DNA from: Streptomyces hygroscopicus subsp. hygroscopicus
GTDB lineage: Bacteria; Actinomycetota; Actinomycetes; Streptomycetales; Streptomycetaceae
Length of the DNA: 64,000 nucleotides
Assembly: GCF_030269125.1 (NCBI RefSeq)
Contig: NZ_BSSM01000025.1
Span: forward strand, 40,482-104,481
Reading direction: 5' to 3'
Shown here: positions 8,682 through 18,959 of the stretch, one piece after another
Layout of the letters: each line of letters opens with the position of its first letter
How positions within the stretch are numbered: the stretch's first letter is position 1
Program-made: the position numbers and the translations under genes
Notes under the pieces: model-generated
Database searches by the model: none
The model's input: only the letters and a program-made list of their open reading frames with translations
What the model was told of the DNA's origin: nothing

Positions 8682-9137
8682 TCAGGCCAGGCGTTTCACC
8701 AGCGTGTACTCCGTGATGCCCGGGGGATAGTCGGGGATCTCGCAGACCACGTCGTAGCCCTGTTTGCGGTAGAAGTCCGGGGCCTGGAAGTCCCAGGTCT
8801 CCAGGCGGGAGGCGGAGCAGCCGCGGTCGGTGGCGGCGAGGTGCTCGGCGCGGGCGAGGAGGTGGGTGCCGAGGCCCGTGCCGCGGTGCGGGGCGTCCAC
8901 CCAGAGGTAGGTGACGTGGAGCCAGCTGGTCCAGGTGTGGCCGACCAGGCCGCCCGCGAGCGAGCCGGCGGGGTCGAGGGCCCAGACGTGGAGCGGGACT
9001 TCGCGTTCCGCGGGGGTGCCGCGCAGGGCCGCGAGGACCGGGGAGGCCGCCGTGTTGGTGTCCAGCAGCCGGGTGCGGAGCAGTTCCTGTCGTGCCTTGT
9101 CGACTTCCGCCTCGATACGAAACATGCGGCACACCAT
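8682..9137 (-). CDS. GNAT-family N-acetyltransferase
   Basis: About 151 aa. The acetyl-CoA binding region reads YLWVDAPHRGTGLGTHLLARAE, with the GNAT motif-A pattern R-G-x-G-x-G/H. The C-terminus contains the usual FYRKQGYDVVCEI strand-helix. Substrate unknown. The start is uncertain: ATG at 9137 (MVCRMFRIEAEVD) or ATG at 9125 (MFRIEAEVD); neither has a clear ribosome site, so a leaderless message is possible. Its 5' end faces the regulator at 9242. Confidence 0.8.
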   Translation of the reverse strand: MVCRMFRIEAEVDKARQELLRTRLLDTNTAASPVLAALRGTPAEREVPLHVWALDPAGSLAGGLVGHTWTSWLHVTYLWVDAPHRGTGLGTHLLARAEHLAATDRGCSASRLETWDFQAPDFYRKQGYDVVCEIPDYPPGITEYTLVKRLA

Positions 9138-9241
9138 AAACGCGCCGGACGGCCAGTTCTGTAAATCTCCTTCCGCTGCGTGCCGGTATCCGTACGCTGA
9201 GATACGACGCCGGTGGGGGCCGGTGCCGTTCAGGGGGTTCA

Positions 9242-10009
9242 GTGGTTCGTATCCGAGTCCTGGTCGTGGACGACCACCGCATCTTCGCCGAGTCGCTCGC
9301 CGCCGCCCTGGCCGCCGAGCCCGACGTCGAGGTCGCCGCCGCCGGCAGCGGTCCGGCGGCACTGCGGTGTCTGGAGCGGGCCCTCGCCGAGGGCCGCCGC
9401 TACGACGTCCTGCTCGTGGACGCCGACCTGGGCGGTAAGCCGACCGGTGGCCGGCCGACGGTGCCCGTCCGGGCGGCGGACGAGGAGGGTCTGGTCGACG
9501 GGCTTTCGCTGGTCGCGGGGGTGCGGTCGGCCCAGCCCGCGGTCCGCACCGTCGTCCTCGCCGAGAAGGACGACCCGCGCCGCGCCGCCCTCGCCCTGGG
9601 CGCGGGCGCCTGCGGGTGGGTCGCCAAGGACTGCTCCCTGTCCCGGCTGCTCGCGGTGATCCGGGGCGTGCTGCGCGGCGAGACGCATCTGCCGCCCGCC
9701 CTGCTGACCGGCGTACTCAAGGAACTGACCGCCGCGCGCAGGCACCGCACCGAGAGCGAACGCCTGGTGGAGTCCCTCACACCCAGGGAGCGGGAGGTGC
9801 TGCGCTGCATGGTCGCGGGTCTGGGCCGCAAGGCCGTCGCCGAACGGCTGTATCTCTCCCCGCACACCGTCCGCACCCACATGCAGAACGTCCTCGGCAA
9901 GCTCGGCGTCCACTCCACCCTCGCCGCCGTCGCCCTCGCCCGGCGGGCCGGGGTGGGCCCGGTGGACCTAGCCGGGGACGTTGTCGAACGGGGCGGTCAG
10001 CTGGCGTAG
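9242..10009 (+). CDS. LuxR/NarL-family response regulator
   Basis: A 255-aa regulator with a receiver domain (IRVLVVDDHRIFAESLAAAL at the N-terminus, acceptor Asp in DVLLVDADLG, conserved Lys in GWVAKD) and a LuxR helix-turn-helix (LTPREREVLRCMVAGLGRKA; HTVRTHMQNVLGKLGVHS). Unlike the regulator at 2076 it keeps the phosphorylation residues. The receiver has an insertion of about 25 residues after the acceptor Asp (KPTGGRPTVPVRAADEEG). GTG at 9242 was chosen; GGGGG lies just upstream. No partner kinase is adjacent. Its 3' end overlaps the convergent MarR gene by 42 nt. Confidence 0.88.
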   Translation: MVRIRVLVVDDHRIFAESLAAALAAEPDVEVAAAGSGPAALRCLERALAEGRRYDVLLVDADLGGKPTGGRPTVPVRAADEEGLVDGLSLVAGVRSAQPAVRTVVLAEKDDPRRAALALGAGACGWVAKDCSLSRLLAVIRGVLRGETHLPPALLTGVLKELTAARRHRTESERLVESLTPREREVLRCMVAGLGRKAVAERLYLSPHTVRTHMQNVLGKLGVHSTLAAVALARRAGVGPVDLAGDVVERGGQLA

Positions 10010-10465
10010 CAGTCCCGCCAGCTCCGCCCGCTGCGCCCGGGACAGCTCGCCGAGGATGGCCCGCTCCTGCGCCAGCAGCCCCGCGAGGGACTCGTCCGCG
10101 CGGTCCCGGCCGGTGTCGGTCAGCCGCACCAGTACACCGCGCCGGTCGCTCGGGTCGGGGAGGCGTTCGACCAGGCCCTTCTTGGCCAGGCGGTCGATCC
10201 GGTTGGTCATGGTGCCCGAGGTGACCAGGGTCTGGGTCAGCAGCTGTCCGGGGGAGAGCTGGTACGGCGTGCCCGCGCGCCGCAGCGCCGTCAGCACGTC
10301 GAACTCCCAGGGCTCCAACTGGTGTTCCGCGAACGCGAGCCGGCGCGCGCGGTCCAGGTGCCGGGCGAGCCGGCTCACCCGGCTGAGCACTTCCAGCGGC
10401 TCCACGTCGAGGTCCGGGCGCTCCCGGCGCCACGCTGCGACCAGCCGATCGACCTCGTCCTCCAT
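9968..10465 (-). CDS. MarR-family transcriptional regulator
   Basis: A 165-aa winged-helix protein. The recognition helix is in TLVTSGTMTNRIDRLAKKGL and the wing in RLPDPSDRRGVLVRLTDTGR, both typical of MarR. It is divergent from the methyltransferase/VOC pair, with a perfect inverted repeat between them, so it probably represses itself and that pair until a ligand binds. It has no cysteine in the N-terminal position used by OhrR-type sensors, so a small-molecule ligand is more likely than peroxide sensing. The ligand is unknown. Confidence 0.88.
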   Translation of the reverse strand: MEDEVDRLVAAWRRERPDLDVEPLEVLSRVSRLARHLDRARRLAFAEHQLEPWEFDVLTALRRAGTPYQLSPGQLLTQTLVTSGTMTNRIDRLAKKGLVERLPDPSDRRGVLVRLTDTGRDRADESLAGLLAQERAILGELSRAQRAELAGLLRQLTAPFDNVPG

Positions 10466-10527
10466 GAGATCAGTGTAGTGGTTGTGTCGACATGAAGTCT
10501 CTTGGAATCGAGCATCTTTGAGTCGAG

Positions 10528-10545
10528 TATCTTGACATCAAGATA
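10528..10545. promoter_or_regulatory. MarR-type operator
   Basis: The sequence TATCTTGA-CA-TCAAGATA is an 18-bp inverted repeat with perfect 8-bp arms, the size and form of MarR-family operators. It contains a possible -35 (TTGACA, 10533-10538), so binding would block transcription. A degenerate second copy (ATCTTTGAGTCGAG) lies just upstream from 10514. It sits 24 nt before the methyltransferase start and 63 nt before the marR start. Confidence 0.75.
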
Positions 10546-10568
10546 ATGGCGGCGGGAAGGTGGACATC

Positions 10569-11381
10569 ATGACGACACCGACCTGGGACCCCGAGCAGTA
10601 CCTCCGGCACGCCGGCCACCGCGCCCGCCCCTTCGCCGACCTCCTCGCCCGTGTCCCCGCCCTGCCCGGCGCCCGGCCCCGCATCGCGGACCTCGGCTGC
10701 GGCCCCGGCAACGTCACCGCCTCGCTCGCCGGACGCTGGCCCACCGCGCACATCACCGGCTACGACAACTCGCCCGAGATGCTGGACCGCGCCCACACCG
10801 AGCACGAGGGCCCCACGGCCGGCGGCGGCCGCCTGGAGTTCGCCCACGCCGACGCCCGCGACTGGACGCCCGAGGAGCCGTACGACCTGATCGTCAGCAA
10901 TGCCACCCTCCAGTGGGTGCCGGGGCACCTCGACCGGTTCGCCGACTGGATCGCGGCCCTCGCGCCCGGCGGGACCTTCGCCTTCCAGGTGCCGGACAAC
11001 ATCGACGCCCCGCTGCACGCCCTCATGCGCGAACTGGCCGCGGCCCCCCGCTGGAAGGACCGGCTCGCCGGGGTCCTGCGCCGCACCGGCTCGGTGTACG
11101 ACCCGGGCGTCTACCTGGACCGCCTCGCCCGCCTCGGCTGCGCCCCCGACGTCTGGCACACCACGTACCTCCACGTCCTCGCGGGCGAGGACCCGGTCCT
11201 GGACTGGGTGAAGGGCACCGGTCTGCGGCCCGCCCTGACCGCCCTCGCCGACGACCCCGAGGCGCGGGACGCGTTCCTGGCCGAGTACCGGGACCTGCTC
11301 CGCGGCGCCTACCCGAGCGCGCCCTACGGCACGGTCCTGCCCTTCCGACGGCTGTTCGCCGTGGCCGTGAAGGGGGCCTGA
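10569..11381 (+). CDS. tam: SAM-dependent methyltransferase, trans-aconitate 2-methyltransferase type
   Basis: 270 aa. The SAM-binding motif I is IADLGCGPGNVTASLAGRWP (about residues 38-57), followed by the acidic GYDNSPEMLDRA and the post-motif VSNATLQWVPG. Length and the N-terminal WDPEQYLRHAGHRARPFADL match trans-aconitate methyltransferases, which methylate an inhibitor of aconitase. ATG at 10569 was preferred over GTG at 10560 because GGGAAGG lies 8 nt before it. The next gene starts 2 nt after the stop. Regulation by the divergent MarR protein is likely. Exact substrate is inferred from family resemblance. Confidence 0.85.
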   Translation: MTTPTWDPEQYLRHAGHRARPFADLLARVPALPGARPRIADLGCGPGNVTASLAGRWPTAHITGYDNSPEMLDRAHTEHEGPTAGGGRLEFAHADARDWTPEEPYDLIVSNATLQWVPGHLDRFADWIAALAPGGTFAFQVPDNIDAPLHALMRELAAAPRWKDRLAGVLRRTGSVYDPGVYLDRLARLGCAPDVWHTTYLHVLAGEDPVLDWVKGTGLRPALTALADDPEARDAFLAEYRDLLRGAYPSAPYGTVLPFRRLFAVAVKGA

Positions 11382-11383
11382 CG

Positions 11384-11764
11384 ATGCTCGTCGCCGTCGA
11401 TCACGTGCAGCTCGCCGCGCCGCCCGGATCGGAGGACGCCCTGCGCTCGTACTACGTCGGCGTCCTCGGGATGACCGAGGTGCCCAAGCCCCCGGCCCTG
11501 GCCGCGCGCGGCGGCTGCTGGTTCGAGACCGGCTCCGTCCGCCTCCACCTCGGCGTCGAGGCCGGCTTCCGGCCCGCCCGGAAGGCCCACCCCGGCCTTG
11601 AGGTCCGCGGCATCGAGGGGTACGCCGCCCGGATCGCCGCCCAGGGTGCGCCCGTGACCTGGGACGACAACCTCCCGGGGTATCTGCGCTTCTACTCGCT
11701 GGACCCGGTCGGCAACCGGCTGGAGTTCCTGGAGCCGGTCAGGCGGTCCGCCCGGGGTGGGTGA
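11384..11764 (+). CDS. VOC-family (glyoxalase/bleomycin-resistance type) protein
   Basis: A 126-aa single vicinal-oxygen-chelate protein. VDHVQLAAPPGSEDALRSYY supplies the first metal-ligand histidine and DPVGNRLEFLEP the last glutamate region typical of the fold. It starts 2 nt after the methyltransferase stop, so the two form an operon under the MarR-type operator. The reaction cannot be read from sequence; VOC proteins include lyases, dioxygenases and drug-binding proteins. Its last codons overlap the remnant toxin gene on the other strand. Confidence 0.82.
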   Translation: MLVAVDHVQLAAPPGSEDALRSYYVGVLGMTEVPKPPALAARGGCWFETGSVRLHLGVEAGFRPARKAHPGLEVRGIEGYAARIAAQGAPVTWDDNLPGYLRFYSLDPVGNRLEFLEPVRRSARGG

Positions 11765-11981
11765 CCAGGATGGGGACCACCGCGTCATCGATGACGCGGA
11801 GGACGCGGTGGTCGCCGACGCAGGCGGCGGATGTCCGGGCCGTAGGGGTCGAGTCGGCCGGGCGAGGCGTCTCGGCGAGCTGGTCGACGGCCCGTGAACA
11901 CGGACGCGAGCCCGGCCGGGTCGTCCTCGACCGCAGGGCCTGGTCCGTGGCGCCCGGCTCCCAGGCGACGCGACAGGTCAC
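11739..11981 (-). pseudogene. Decayed RelE/ParE-type toxin gene
   Basis: No single frame is intact, but moving between two frames gives a recognisable RelE-family toxin. The order on the minus strand is VTCRVAWEPGATDQA, then (frame 2) VEDDPAGLASVFT, then (frame 1) AVDQLAETPRPAD, then (frame 2) PYGPDIRRLR, then (frame 1) VGDHRVLRVIDDAVVPILVT. The pieces are collinear and cover the whole fold, so several frameshifts have inactivated it. No antitoxin gene was recognised upstream. The family differs in detail from the intact toxin at 59365. Confidence 0.65.
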
Positions 11982-12108
11982 GGACACAGCCCCGGCAACG
12001 AGACCACCGGGCCGGGAGCGGGCGGCGCCGATCGCGGTCTGAAGTACGCGGTCATGAATCCGCAAGGGGAACCGGAGGGACCACTGGTGTCACCTTCCCC
12101 CGTGGACC

Positions 12109-12789
12109 TCAGCTTTTCCGGTGGCCTATCAGCCGCGGCCGCTGCTCCAGCCCGTCCAGGCCGTGCCACGCCAGGTTCACCAGGTGTGCGGCCACCTCCG
12201 CCTTCTTCGGGCGGCGGACGTCCAGCCACCACTGGCCCGTCAGGGCGACCATGCCGACCAGGGCCTGGGCGTAGAGGGGGGCGAGCTTGGGGTCGAAGCC
12301 GCGGGACTTGAACTCGCGGCCCAGGATGTCCTCCACCTGCGTGGCGATGTCGGAGATCAGGGACGCGAAGGACCCCGTCGACTGCGGGATCGGCGAGTCG
12401 CGGACGAGGATGCGGAAACCGTCCGTGTACTCCTCGATGTAGTCGAGCAGCGCGAACGCCGCCTGCTCGCACAGTTCACGCGGATGGCCGGCCGTCAGCG
12501 AACTGGTCACCATGTCGAGCAGCCGGCGCATCTCACGGTCGACCACCACCGCGTACAGCCCCTCCTTGCCGCCGAAGTGCTCGTACACCACCGGCTTGGA
12601 GACCCCGGCCTTCGCCGCGATCTCCTCCACCGACGTGCCCTCGAAGCCCTTCGCCGCGAAGAGGGTGCGACCGATCTCCAGCAGCTGCTGGCGGCGCTCG
12701 GCACCGGTCATACGGGTCCGGCGGGTCCGCCGCTGCTTGTCGGTTCCTGGACTGGTGCTGCTGGAATCGGTCGCCACGGCGTCAATCAT
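12109..12789 (-). CDS. TetR-family transcriptional regulator
   Basis: 226 aa. A basic, disordered N-terminal tail of about 28 residues precedes the TetR DNA-binding domain (RRQQLLEIGRTLFAAKGFEG, then EEIAAKAGVSKPVVYEHFGG). The ligand domain follows and has no diagnostic motif. Its ATG overlaps the stop of the fatty acid desaturase gene by 4 nt, so the two are translationally coupled. It probably controls membrane lipid desaturation by binding the tandem palindromes in front of the desaturase. An acyl-CoA or fatty-acid effector is inference. Confidence 0.88.
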   Translation of the reverse strand: MIDAVATDSSSTSPGTDKQRRTRRTRMTGAERRQQLLEIGRTLFAAKGFEGTSVEEIAAKAGVSKPVVYEHFGGKEGLYAVVVDREMRRLLDMVTSSLTAGHPRELCEQAAFALLDYIEEYTDGFRILVRDSPIPQSTGSFASLISDIATQVEDILGREFKSRGFDPKLAPLYAQALVGMVALTGQWWLDVRRPKKAEVAAHLVNLAWHGLDGLEQRPRLIGHRKS

Positions 12790-13793
12790 GCCGCCTCGGC
12801 GGTCTCCTTCCGGCGTCGGGAGCCGCCATCCACGTCGTTACGGCGCGAATCGATACGCGAGCGTGACGGCCAGCGCACGTCGTACGCCCAGCCCAGCCGC
12901 TCGAAGATCCGGATGAACCGGGCCGAGGAGTCGATCTGCCCCCGCATCACCCCGTGCCGCGCCGAGGTCGGGTCGGCGTGGTGCAGGTTGTGCCAGGACT
13001 CGCCGCACGACAGCACCGCCAGCCACCACACGTTGCCCGAACGGTCCCGCGACTTGAACGGACGCTTGCCCACCGCGTGGCAGATCGAGTTGATCGACCA
13101 CGTCACATGGTGCAGCAACGCCACCCGGACGAGTGACCCCCAGAAGAACGCGGTGACCGCGCCCCACCAGGACATCGTCACCAGACCGCCGATCAGCGCG
13201 GGCAGCAGCAGGGACACCGCCGTCCACAGCACGAACTGCCGGGAGACCGCCCGCAGCGCGGGGTCCTTGATCAGATCGGGTGCGTACTTCTCCTGCGGCG
13301 TCTGCTCCTCGTCGAACATCCAGCCGATGTGCGCCCACCACAGGCCCTTGATCAGCGCCGGCACCGTCTCGCCGTACTTCCACGGGGAGTGCGGGTCCCC
13401 CTCCGCGTCGGAGAACTTGTGGTGCTTGCGGTGATCGGCCACCCAGCGCACCAGCGGCCCCTCCACCGCCATCGACCCCATGATCGCCAGCGCGATCCGC
13501 AGCGGCCGCTTCGCCTTGAACGAACCGTGGGTGAAATACCGGTGGAAACCGATCGTGATGCCATGGCACCCGAGGTAGTAGAAGAACACCAGCAGGCCCA
13601 CGTCGAGCCAGCTCACCCCCCAACCCCAGGCCAGCGGCACCGCGGCCACCAGCGCCAGGAACGGCACGGTGATGAAGAGCAGCAGTGTGATCTGCTCGAT
13701 CGACCGCTTCTGCTCACCGCCCAGCGTGGCCAGAGGAGTGGAAGTGTCGGTGGCCTCGCGGGCTTCTTCGATCACATCGGAGTGTGAGGTCAT
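12786..13793 (-). CDS. Membrane acyl-CoA (delta-9 type) fatty acid desaturase
   Basis: 335 aa. The three histidine boxes of membrane di-iron desaturases are present: HRYFTH (about 86-91), HRKHH (about 123-127) and HNLHH (about 275). Hydrophobic helices lie before the first box and between the second and third. The enzyme puts a cis double bond into acyl-CoA chains to keep membranes fluid. The ATG at 13793 follows AGGGGA by 7 nt; an open frame continues upstream without a plausible start. It is co-transcribed with the downstream tetR. The C-terminal tail is rich in Arg/Ser and may be disordered. Confidence 0.93.
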   Translation of the reverse strand: MTSHSDVIEEAREATDTSTPLATLGGEQKRSIEQITLLLFITVPFLALVAAVPLAWGWGVSWLDVGLLVFFYYLGCHGITIGFHRYFTHGSFKAKRPLRIALAIMGSMAVEGPLVRWVADHRKHHKFSDAEGDPHSPWKYGETVPALIKGLWWAHIGWMFDEEQTPQEKYAPDLIKDPALRAVSRQFVLWTAVSLLLPALIGGLVTMSWWGAVTAFFWGSLVRVALLHHVTWSINSICHAVGKRPFKSRDRSGNVWWLAVLSCGESWHNLHHADPTSARHGVMRGQIDSSARFIRIFERLGWAYDVRWPSRSRIDSRRNDVDGGSRRRKETAEAA

Positions 13794-13870
13794 GCGCGTC
13801 CCCTGTGGGGTCGAGGGTCGGGGGTGGGCGCCGGGCCACCGGAACCGGACGCGGGGAGTCCGTTCGTCCC

Positions 13871-13897
13871 TACGGTTCCGTAACCTACGGCGTCGTA
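13871..13897. promoter_or_regulatory. Tandem palindromic operator before the desaturase-tetR operon
   Basis: Two palindromes lie side by side: a perfect TACGG-TT-CCGTA at 13871-13882 and TACG-GCGT-CGTA at 13886-13897, with centres 15 bp apart. Both match a TACGnnnnCGTA pattern. The pair lies about 80-105 nt before the desaturase start, where its promoter should be. It is the likely binding site of the TetR protein encoded in the same operon. The remaining gap 13794-14097 holds the divergent ppc promoter and the AAGGAGC ribosome site of ppc. Confidence 0.65.
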
Positions 13898-14097
13898 AGT
13901 ATGGCAGCGTGTCGGGCGGCGGCAAGAGCCCGAGAGCCTGCGCGTCTCCATCGACACCTATCCTTGGAATCGGTCGGACAGCGCGGTCCGCTGAAGTTTC
14001 CTTCCCGGACGCTCCGGCCCGCATGCGGCACCAGGCCGCGCGGCAGACGGCCGGGTTTCCACCCAGCTGAGCTTCAACACTGCAAGGAGCCGCACCT

Positions 14098-16830
<2,733 letters not shown>

Positions 16831-16843
16831 TCCCCTGACGAAA

Positions 16844-16880
16844 AGGGTGCCCCCGGGGTCCTACGACCCGGGGGCACCCT
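16844..16880 (+). terminator. Terminator after ppc
   Basis: A GC-rich hairpin with a stem of about 16 bp (AGGGTGCCCCCGGGGTC against GACCCGGGGGCACCCT, one bulged G, loop CTAC) begins 14 nt after the ppc stop and is followed by CTTTCC. It also faces the convergent gene at 16893 and may stop both transcripts. Confidence 0.8.
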
Positions 16881-16892
16881 CTTTCCGAAGAC

Positions 16893-17402
16893 TCACCGCA
16901 CCGCGACGAACGCCGCCGTCAACAGGCCGAGCCCCGACAGCCCCAGCCCCCACGCCACCCGCGTCAGCCGCATCCCGCCCGCGACCACCACCGAGGCCAG
17001 CAACAACGCCCCGCCCAGCGGCACCCAGGCGTAGAGAATCCCCGCCGGACCCGAACGCAGCGCGTCCGAACCGCCCGGCTTCAGCACCACGTCGTACGTG
17101 CCACCCCTGCGCACCGCGACCGTCTCCGCGAGCCGCACCCGCGCACGGGCCCGCGCCCCCGCCGACGACGGCGTGAACGGCCCGCTGCACGTCCCGTCCG
17201 CACACGCGGTCACCCGCACCGTGCCCTGCTCCCGGCCCTTGGTCAGCAGCACGTGCTGGGCGTTTCCCCAGGAACCCCACACCCCCGCGAACACGATCAG
17301 CGCGGCGAGGGCGCCCATCACCGCGACCCGCCCGAACCGCAACGCGGACACGGACGCCTGGACAGCGGAACGGGAGGCGGTGGCAGGCATGGCCGGGATC
17401 AT
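16893..17402 (-). CDS. Hypothetical membrane protein
   Basis: 169 aa, family not recognised. One hydrophobic helix lies near residues 27-47 (VAVMGALAALIVFAGVWGSW). A soluble stretch of about 70 residues follows, with two cysteines (TACADGTCSG) that could form a disulfide outside the cell. Two C-terminal helices are at about 121-142 and 147-167. It resembles the many small streptomycete membrane proteins with an extracellular loop. It converges on ppc and lies upstream of pth on the same strand as pth, without clear coupling. Confidence 0.7.
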   Translation of the reverse strand: MIPAMPATASRSAVQASVSALRFGRVAVMGALAALIVFAGVWGSWGNAQHVLLTKGREQGTVRVTACADGTCSGPFTPSSAGARARARVRLAETVAVRRGGTYDVVLKPGGSDALRSGPAGILYAWVPLGGALLLASVVVAGGMRLTRVAWGLGLSGLGLLTAAFVAVR

Positions 17403-17484
17403 TGGCCATACCCCCGCGACCGGTCAACTCCGCCGGGCGGCATAGCCGTACAAGTCGGGAGTCGGCGGGTCCGTGTCAGAGGAG

Positions 17485-18087
17485 TCAGGAGTTGTACGTG
17501 CTCTGCGCCCGCTCCAGACCCTCGATCACCAGACTCTCCACCGCGTCCGCCGCACGGTCCACGAAGTAGTCCAGCTCCTTGCGCTCCGACGAGGAGAAGT
17601 CCTTCAGCACGAAGTCCGCCACCTGCATACGGCCCGGAGGGCGGCCGATCCCGAACCGGACCCGGTGGTAGTCCGCGCCCATCGCCTTCGTCATCGACTT
17701 CAGGCCGTTGTGCCCGTTGTCCCCGCCGCCCAGCTTCAGCCGCAGCGTGCCGTAGTCGATGTCCAGCTCGTCGTGCACGGCCACGATGTTCGCCACCGGC
17801 ACCTTGTAGAAGTCCTTCAACGCGTTCACCGGCCCGCCGGACAGGTTCATGTACGACATCGGCTTCGCCAGGATCACCCGGCGGTTCGCGGGACCCGCGG
17901 GACCGATCCGGCCCTCCAGCACCTGCGCCTGCGCCTTCCCCGCCCGCTTGAACTTCCCCCCGATCCGCTGCGCGAGCAGGTCCACCACCATGAAGCCGAC
18001 GTTGTGCCGGTTCATCGCGTACTCCGGCCCGGGGTTCCCGAGCCCGACAACCAGCCAGGGGGTGCTGGCGGGGGTGGTCACGTCCAT
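17485..18087 (-). CDS. pth: Peptidyl-tRNA hydrolase
   Basis: 200 aa, usual length. It frees tRNA from prematurely released peptidyl-tRNA. Family motifs are clear: VVGLGNPGPEYAMNRHNVGF near the N-terminus with the catalytic histidine, KPMSYMNLSGGPV, and HDELDIDYGTLRLKLGGGDN followed by GHNGLKS. It lies 77 nt downstream of rplY on the same strand, the usual rplY-pth pairing, but a hairpin separates them. Confidence 0.96.
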   Translation of the reverse strand: MDVTTPASTPWLVVGLGNPGPEYAMNRHNVGFMVVDLLAQRIGGKFKRAGKAQAQVLEGRIGPAGPANRRVILAKPMSYMNLSGGPVNALKDFYKVPVANIVAVHDELDIDYGTLRLKLGGGDNGHNGLKSMTKAMGADYHRVRFGIGRPPGRMQVADFVLKDFSSSERKELDYFVDRAADAVESLVIEGLERAQSTYNS

Positions 18088-18104
18088 GTCTCCTTGATAC
18101 GCGC

Positions 18105-18139
18105 CAGCCGCCGCTCCCCGCGAGGGAGAGCGGCGGCTG
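18105..18139 (-). terminator. Hairpin between rplY and pth
   Basis: A perfect 12-bp stem (CAGCCGCCGCTC/GAGCGGCGGCTG) with an 11-nt loop lies in the 77-nt gap after the rplY stop. It would end or attenuate the rplY transcript before pth. Confidence 0.65.
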
Positions 18140-18164
18140 AAACAGATGTTGACGAAGCCGAGGC

Positions 18165-18761
18165 TCAGGCCTCCGCGGCCGCTTCGCCCTCGGCGGCCTC
18201 TTCGCCCTCGGTCTCCTCGGCCTGCGCCTGGAGGACCTGCAGGACGACCGCGTCCTCCTCGACGGCCAGGGCGACGCCGCTCGGCAGCGTGATGTCCTTG
18301 GCGTGGATGGAGGCACCGGCCTCAAGGCCCTCGATGGAGACGGTCACCGACTCCGGGATGTGCGTGGCCTCGGCCTCGACCGGCAGCGCGACCAGGACGT
18401 GCTCCAGCAGGTTGCCACCCGGGGCCAGCTCGCCCTCGGTGTGCACCGGGATCTCGACCGTGACCTTCTCGCCGCGCTTGACCAGCAGCAGGTCGACGTG
18501 CTCCAGGAAGCCCTTCAGCGGGTCGCGCTGCACGGACTTCGGGATCGCCAGCTCGTTGGTCTTGCCGTCGATGTCCAGGGAGATCAGGACGTTCGGCGTA
18601 CGCAGCGCCATCAGCAGCTCGTGGCCCGGCAGGGTCAGGTGCAGCGGGTCGGAGCCGTGGCCGTACAGGACACCCGGAACCTTGTTGTCGCGGCGGATGC
18701 GGCGGGCCGCACCCTTGCCGAACTCGGTGCGGGACTCGGCGGCGATCTTCACCTCGGACAT
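18165..18761 (-). CDS. rplY: 50S ribosomal protein L25 (general stress protein Ctc)
   Basis: 198 aa. The N-terminal L25 domain begins MSEVKIAAESRTEFGKGAAR and binds 5S rRNA. The C-terminal TL5/Ctc beta domain follows (EGELAPGGNLLEHVLVALPV). The last 20 residues are almost only Glu and Ala (ETEGEEAAEGEAAAEA), a flexible acidic tail common in actinobacteria. ATG at 18761 was chosen over an in-frame GTG at 18770 because GAGGAG lies 7 nt before the ATG and overlaps the GTG. Confidence 0.95.
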   Translation of the reverse strand: MSEVKIAAESRTEFGKGAARRIRRDNKVPGVLYGHGSDPLHLTLPGHELLMALRTPNVLISLDIDGKTNELAIPKSVQRDPLKGFLEHVDLLLVKRGEKVTVEIPVHTEGELAPGGNLLEHVLVALPVEAEATHIPESVTVSIEGLEAGASIHAKDITLPSGVALAVEEDAVVLQVLQAQAEETEGEEAAEGEAAAEA

Positions 18762-18959
18762 GTGGATCACTCCTCGTAGAAACTCGAACGGACGTGGTCA
18801 CCCGGCCACGAACGGCCTGCTACGAAGAGCGCGTCGATAACGGACCGCCGTACGCACGCGTACGGCCTCCCTCGCCGAGCAACTCCAGAAGTCTACCCGG
18901 ACCGGGAGGCCGTACCAAAAGGATCTTCGGCTAGCCGCGACGGCCGACCCGCAGAAACC

